The notes under the pieces are model-generated. The model searched no databases and was not told the origin of the DNA. It worked only from the letters and a program-made list of their open reading frames with translations. A DNA stretch of 8,749 nt from CAIWHR01 sp040006895 (GTDB lineage: Bacteria; Pseudomonadota; Gammaproteobacteria; Burkholderiales; Casimicrobiaceae), in the NCBI GenBank assembly GCA_040006895.1, contig JBDTWB010000179.1, positions 1-8,749 of the forward strand, written 5' to 3'. Shown here piece after piece: positions 5,486-8,749 of the stretch. Within the stretch, counting starts at the first letter, position 1. Every line of letters starts with the position of its first letter. The position numbers and the translations under genes were made by a program.

Positions 5486-6430
5486 TCAGCCCACATCGGT
5501 CAGCACCTGATCGGATGCGGGCCATGGCGAAGCTTCGGCAAACCGCAGCGCCGCGTCGATCAGGGTATCAATCTCGGCTTCCAGGTTGTCGAGCCTGCGG
5601 GCGTCGAGCGAACCGTCACGCTCGAGGTGCCGAGCGAGCCGCTCGATCGGGCATCGTTCCCGGATGGCTGCAAGCTCTGCCGTGCCCCTGGGATCGCGGG
5701 TGGCGGTCGAATGACTGCCGAATCGCTCCGCGCTGCACTCGACGAAACTCGGTCCTTCGCCCCCCCGCGCCCGTTCGGCCGCCTGCGCGACGGCCGTCCG
5801 TACCGCGAGCACGTCCATGCCATCGACACTGGCCGCCGGAATACCAAAAGGCCGCGCCAGATCCGCGAGCGCGGCCGGAGCGAGCGCTGCGGACCGAGCG
5901 GTGGTCACGGACCACTGGTTGTTGTCGCAGACCAGGATCAGCGGCAGCTTCCAGAGCGCCGCGATGTTCATGGTTTCATGGAGCACGCCGGCACCACAGG
6001 CGCCGTCCCCGAAGATGCAGGCCACGACAGTGCCGGGCGCCGTCTGCTGGGACGCGAGCGCCACACCTGCTGCAATCCCGATGTTTCCCGCGACCACGGC
6101 ATGGGCGCCCATGAATCCGCGAGCGGTATCCGCGACATGTCCCCGCCCGCCCTTGCCGCCGCAGGGCCCATCGATCCGGCCGAGCAGCTCGGCCATGAGG
6201 AACCGTGGCTCGACTCCCCAAGCGAGCGCGGGTCCGATCGAACGGCCGCTGCACAGCAGGCGGTCGGAGGCGGTCAGGCCATGGGCGACGCCCACGGCAA
6301 CCGCTTCCTCGCCCGCCGAGTAGAGCTGAAAGCCAGCATCTGGCCGGCGGGCGAGCGCAGCCTCGAACCGCCGGATGAGGAGCATGGCACCCAACGCCGC
6401 CAGCGGAGTGCGGTCGGGTTCGAGAGTCAT
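5486..6430 (-). CDS. 2-oxoacid dehydrogenase E1-alpha subunit
   Basis: This is a 314-residue protein, slightly shorter than the usual 320-370. It carries the ThDP/Mg motif from Gly141-Asp-Gly143 to Asn170-Asn171 (GDG...NN), which defines E1-alpha. Other family features are Arg-Arg-Phe-Glu (20-23), Gly-Glu-Glu-Ala (40-43), a Gly-Gly-Lys-Gly-Gly-x-Gly-His98 loop, His-Glu-Thr-Met-Asn (151-155), and a His240-Ser241 corresponding to the GHS segment. One oddity: the Arg-x-His-Gly motif reads Arg63-Ser-Ile65-Gly66, so the usual His is Ile; the neighbouring Arg that contacts the ThDP diphosphate in this family is kept. The start ATG at 6430 overlaps the stop of the preceding degenerate SGNH-like gene (ATGA), implying coupled translation. 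It pairs with E1-beta downstream. Substrate not assignable. Confidence 0.92.
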   Translation of the reverse strand: MTLEPDRTPLAALGAMLLIRRFEAALARRPDAGFQLYSAGEEAVAVGVAHGLTASDRLLCSGRSIGPALAWGVEPRFLMAELLGRIDGPCGGKGGRGHVADTARGFMGAHAVVAGNIGIAAGVALASQQTAPGTVVACIFGDGACGAGVLHETMNIAALWKLPLILVCDNNQWSVTTARSAALAPAALADLARPFGIPAASVDGMDVLAVRTAVAQAAERARGGEGPSFVECSAERFGSHSTATRDPRGTAELAAIRERCPIERLARHLERDGSLDARRLDNLEAEIDTLIDAALRFAEASPWPASDQVLTDVG

Positions 6431-7095
6431 GGCCTGATCGTGCCGGACGAGCTGCCGGCGACGGGATGGAGGGTACCGTCGAGCGAAAGCTTGCCCAAGC
6501 GTCGAAGCGCCAGCGCGCGGAGCTTGGCTTCAACGACATCGTCGAGGCCGACCGATAGTATCGCCGCGGCGATCACGTGGCCCATGACGCGTTCCGCAAT
6601 GCCGCCGCGCAGCTGGAAGTCGCACTGCATCCGTGCGGCCCCGATGTGCGCAAGATCGCGGTCGACGTCGACCACCGCGCACCCCGTCGCATACGAGAGC
6701 TCTGCGGCGAGCAGGTCGAGCCTGCGGATGCGTTCCACGATCTCCGTTTCGTTCGTGGACCCCCGGGGTACATGCCGAAATACCGTGCAGAGCAAAGTGG
6801 CCGGGTAGGTGCGCCGAGCGACGGACAGCAGCTCACGCCATCGGGCCTCGACCTCCTCGAGGGTCGACCGACCAGCAACTTCGGAAAGCAGCGACGCGAC
6901 CATCGCCGCACCGCATTCCGCGCGAGGGAGTGCGTCGAGCAGCCGCATCTCGATGCGCCATGGCGCCCCGGTCGCCATGACGAGCGCCTCCTCGAGACGT
7001 CGGCCGGCGGCCGCGAGGCCGGCCTCTTCCGTCGGTGCGACGATGGCGTCGATGCGAACCAACCGTGGCGCGACGCTTGCATCGATGGGGCCCAT
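6427..7095 (-). CDS. Degenerate SGNH-like protein (catalytic His missing)
   Basis: This 222-residue protein resembles the C-terminal part of the two other SGNH-like proteins here. It has a strand Ala-Thr-Leu-Leu-Cys-Thr-Val (99-105) where they have an Ile-Leu-Asn strand, an Arg-Ile-x-x-x-Asp/Asn-Leu helix (122-128), Ala-Val-Val-Asp-Val-Asp (140-145) and a Leu-Ala-His-Ile-Gly-Ala turn. The block V motif reads Asp159-Phe-Gln-Leu162, so the His is replaced by Leu. With no visible nucleophile block either, it is probably not an active esterase; a binding, scaffolding or E1-associated role is possible. Residues 1-90 and 185-222 are unrecognised. Its placement directly before, and coupled to, E1-alpha is notable. 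The start at 7095 has GAGGGAG just upstream, overlapping the GT2 stop. The homology is by eye and moderate; the coding call is firm. Confidence 0.7.
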   Translation of the reverse strand: MGPIDASVAPRLVRIDAIVAPTEEAGLAAAGRRLEEALVMATGAPWRIEMRLLDALPRAECGAAMVASLLSEVAGRSTLEEVEARWRELLSVARRTYPATLLCTVFRHVPRGSTNETEIVERIRRLDLLAAELSYATGCAVVDVDRDLAHIGAARMQCDFQLRGGIAERVMGHVIAAAILSVGLDDVVEAKLRALALRRLGKLSLDGTLHPVAGSSSGTIRP

Positions 7096-7097
7096 CG

Positions 7098-7104
7098 CTC
7101 CCTC
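7098..7104 (-). promoter_or_regulatory. Shine-Dalgarno for the degenerate SGNH-like gene
   Basis: On the minus strand GAGGGAG overlaps the TGA of the glycosyltransferase and ends two bases before the ATG at 7095. The spacing is short, but it is the best site near this start and suggests termination-reinitiation. Confidence 0.4.
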
Positions 7105-8170
7105 AGGCCGGCTTCACGTCGGGAGCGTCGTGGGCGATGGCGTCGCCGCGCCGGCCCGCAGGGCTGCCGCTCGCAAGCCACATCAGGGCCGCCCGTTCGT
7201 CGAACGCACTGTCCGGCGCAGCTGCCTCGGCGAGAGCAGGCAGCGACGGGATGCGAAACGCATCCGGGACCGCCTCGCCCGCCATCAGGCTCAGCCAGAA
7301 GAGAGGCAGAAGTCGCACCGAAGCCACTCGGTGCGCTGCGCAGAAGATGCGGTACCAATCCTGATCGGCCAATGGATCGCGCCACCCTCGCCGATGCGTC
7401 AGATGGTACGAGCGGGCGCCTTCGACCAGCTCGAGCCGAACTCCCATGGCGTCCAATCGAAAAGCCAGTTCCCGGTGCTCGTTCATGTCGAGCCGCTCGT
7501 CGAAGCCGCCGGTTTCCACAAAAAGCGCGCGCGGCACTGAGACGTTGTGGCCACTGCATGCCGCCCACAGCGTGGCGCAGTCCGGGTGTCGCACGAGGGC
7601 GTCGCGTTCCAGCTCGGCCAGTCGCGCGGGCCCGATGCCGGGGTAGATCCCCGGCATCGATCGTCGCACGATCTCGCCGAAGGCATCCATGACCATGCGG
7701 CGGGTGACCAGCGATCGCTGCCGATCGTCCGCCGACATGCCCGCGACATGCGCGGCGGCCCACTCGAATGGCACGCCACGCTCGGGATCCGAGTAGAACC
7801 GGGTACAGCGCAGGTGGAAGGTTTCCCCGCGCGCGAGGCGCGCATCGCCTCGACGGTGCAGATTGGCGTGCAGCCCGACGAGGCTTCGGCCCGCCAGGGT
7901 ATCGCCGTCCATGAACAGCAGCAGGTCGCCCCTCGCAACGGCCGCACCTGCATTGGCCGCCGCCGAACGACCCCGCGCCGATTCATTCCTGACGATCGTA
8001 AAAGGGGTGACCCCCGAGACCGACCGCAGCACGTCGTCCGTATGGTCGACCGAGCCATCGTTCACCACGACGATCTCGTAGGGCAACGGGTTCTGCCGGC
8101 CGAGGGATGCGAGGGTCAGGCGTAGGCGATCGGCCTCGTCCCTGGTACGCACGATCACGCTTACGCGCAT
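7103..8170 (-). CDS. Family 2 glycosyltransferase with galactosyltransferase-type C-terminal segment
   Basis: This is a 355-residue GT-A enzyme transferring a sugar from a nucleotide sugar, cytosolic with no evident membrane span. The N-terminus is the classic GT2 strand (Met-Arg-Val-Ser-Val-Ile-Val-Arg-Thr-Arg). It is followed by Val-Val-Asn-Asp-Gly-Ser (35-40), Arg-Gly-Arg-Ser-Ala-Ala-x-Asn-Ala-Gly (66-75) and the metal-binding Asp88-Gly-Asp90. A Cys-Ser-Gly-His-Asn segment (205-209) and Gly-Gly-Phe-Asp-Glu (221-225) precede Glu-His-Arg-Glu-Leu-Ala-Phe-Arg-Leu (231-239), matching the C-terminal motif of this group. The frame is open 78 codons further upstream, but that part only mirrors the SGNH-like gene. 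The ATG at 8170 begins exactly at the GT2 core, so it is chosen; it overlaps the upstream stop by 10 bp. This enzyme is distinct from the GT2 at 60-992. The last ~40 residues are disordered-looking. Donor and acceptor unknown. Confidence 0.9.
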   Translation of the reverse strand: MRVSVIVRTRDEADRLRLTLASLGRQNPLPYEIVVVNDGSVDHTDDVLRSVSGVTPFTIVRNESARGRSAAANAGAAVARGDLLLFMDGDTLAGRSLVGLHANLHRRGDARLARGETFHLRCTRFYSDPERGVPFEWAAAHVAGMSADDRQRSLVTRRMVMDAFGEIVRRSMPGIYPGIGPARLAELERDALVRHPDCATLWAACSGHNVSVPRALFVETGGFDERLDMNEHRELAFRLDAMGVRLELVEGARSYHLTHRRGWRDPLADQDWYRIFCAAHRVASVRLLPLFWLSLMAGEAVPDAFRIPSLPALAEAAAPDSAFDERAALMWLASGSPAGRRGDAIAHDAPDVKPA

Positions 8171-8749
8171 GGCGACGCTGCCGGCTTGGTCAAGTGTCCC
8201 AGCTCGATGAGAACCTGCAGGACCTCCTCGGCAATCACTCGACATCCTTCCGGCGTGAGATGCAGCGCGTCGATCTTGACCCGGTCCGCGCCCATCCTGG
8301 CCACCCGCGCATCCACGTCGACGATAGGGAGGCCGGTCCGCTCCGAAAGGTCCACCAATCCGAGGTTGAACCGCTTGATCCGCGTGGAGAGTGTTTCGGC
8401 GCAACCACGGTAGTCAACGATGCGCTCTCCCGGAACGACCGTCGACATGTTGAGGATCGTCATCGCGCGCCCTTGAGCATCCAGGCGCGCCTTGATTTGC
8501 TCGATGTTGTCCATGGAGGTGTCGACATCCAGCAGTCCGAGCGGTTCGAAGTGTCGCCGCAGCCACTCGCGCTGCTCGGGTGCCCATGACCGCCACGCGT
8601 AGGGGTATAACACGTAACCTTGGTGACGATGCCTGACCAGCTGGGTCATGATGTCGGGTTGAATCGACAGGACAACTGCGTCGGCTCGATCGTCGAAAAC
8701 GGCCCGGCTGAATTGCGCGTCGGCGGGATAAGGCCCCAGATCCACGTCA
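8161..8749 (-). CDS. SGNH-hydrolase-like protein (5' end beyond window)
   Basis: The frame is open to the window edge, so this is partial; the GTG at 8745 is unlikely to be the start. Numbering from that GTG: Asp-Ala-Val-Val-Leu-Ser-Ile (22-28) is a core strand, Ile-Leu-Asn-Met-Ser-Thr (97-102) another, then Ile-Val-Asp-Val-Asp (141-145) and Asp159-Ala-Leu-His162 followed by Leu-Thr-Pro-Glu-Gly. This is a well-formed block V DxxH of the SGNH family, which supplies the catalytic Asp/His. The nucleophile Ser block would be further upstream, outside the window. It is homologous along its length to residues ~278-441 of the + strand SGNH-like protein. Family roles include O-acetyl esterases and acyltransferases acting on glycans. 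It leads the glycosyltransferase/E1/lipoyl operon, with a 10-bp overlap into the GT2 gene. Confidence 0.75.
   Translation of the reverse strand, partial: DVDLGPYPADAQFSRAVFDDRADAVVLSIQPDIMTQLVRHRHQGYVLYPYAWRSWAPEQREWLRRHFEPLGLLDVDTSMDNIEQIKARLDAQGRAMTILNMSTVVPGERIVDYRGCAETLSTRIKRFNLGLVDLSERTGLPIVDVDARVARMGADRVKIDALHLTPEGCRVIAEEVLQVLIELGHLTKPAASPCA

Noticed and set aside
4802..6808. 668-codon open frame on the + strand
   Set aside because: It lies antisense to E1-alpha and E1-beta, whose motifs are unambiguous. Its translation is Arg/Gly/His-rich with no family pattern, typical of antisense frames in GC-rich DNA.
8171..8404. 78-codon N-terminal extension of the GT2 gene
   Set aside because: This stretch encodes the SGNH-like protein in another frame. 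The GT2 fold starts exactly at the ATG at 8170.
1..8749. CRISPR array, tRNA, insertion sequence or attachment site
   Set aside because: No regularly spaced repeats, cloverleaf, transposase-like protein or flanking duplications were seen by eye on either strand.

Overview
The window is high-GC (roughly two-thirds G+C by eye) and densely coding, with short gaps, frequent start/stop overlaps and some GTG starts. This fits a proteobacterium, perhaps alpha or beta, but no marker gene fixes the taxon. I see no rRNA, tRNA, CRISPR array, transposase or phage gene.

Layout. Bases 1-59 hold the last codons of an upstream gene. A family 2 glycosyltransferase (GT2) follows on the + strand (60-992). It converges on, and overlaps by 88 bp, a minus-strand transglutaminase-like protein (905-2236) with an intact Cys/His/Asp triad. 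A 156-bp divergent gap (2237-2392) separates that gene from a two-gene + strand unit: a small lipoyl-domain-like protein that has Leu where the lipoylated Lys should be (2393-2758), and a long SGNH-hydrolase-like protein (2755-4128) that begins inside its stop codon. This unit converges, with a 16-bp overlap, on a tight minus-strand operon entering from beyond 8749. In transcription order the operon is: SGNH-like protein (partial, 8749-8161), GT2 glycosyltransferase (8170-7103), a third and degenerate SGNH-like protein (7095-6427), E1-alpha of a 2-oxoacid dehydrogenase (6430-5486), E1-beta (5422-4415) and a stand-alone lipoyl carrier with a normal Lys (4418-4113). Three of its junctions overlap (8161-8170, ATGA at 6427-6430, ATGA at 4415-4418). 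The E1-alpha/E1-beta junction is the only real gap, and a GC-rich inverted repeat sits in it.

How the parts may work together. E1-alpha/beta plus a lipoyl carrier is the front half of a 2-oxoacid dehydrogenase complex: thiamine diphosphate (ThDP)-dependent decarboxylation of a 2-oxoacid (or ketose) and reductive acylation of the lipoyl arm. The window has no E2 acyltransferase domain and no E3. In their place are three SGNH-like paralogues, a transglutaminase-like protein and two glycosyltransferases. My inference is a repurposed E1-lipoyl module that makes an acyl-S-lipoyl carrier whose acyl group goes to a glycan or other secondary product instead of to CoA. The SGNH-like and/or transglutaminase-like proteins are the candidate transferases. 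The pairing of an intact and a Lys-less lipoyl protein, each next to SGNH genes, is the most distinctive feature. The chemistry, substrate and product cannot be read from the sequence.
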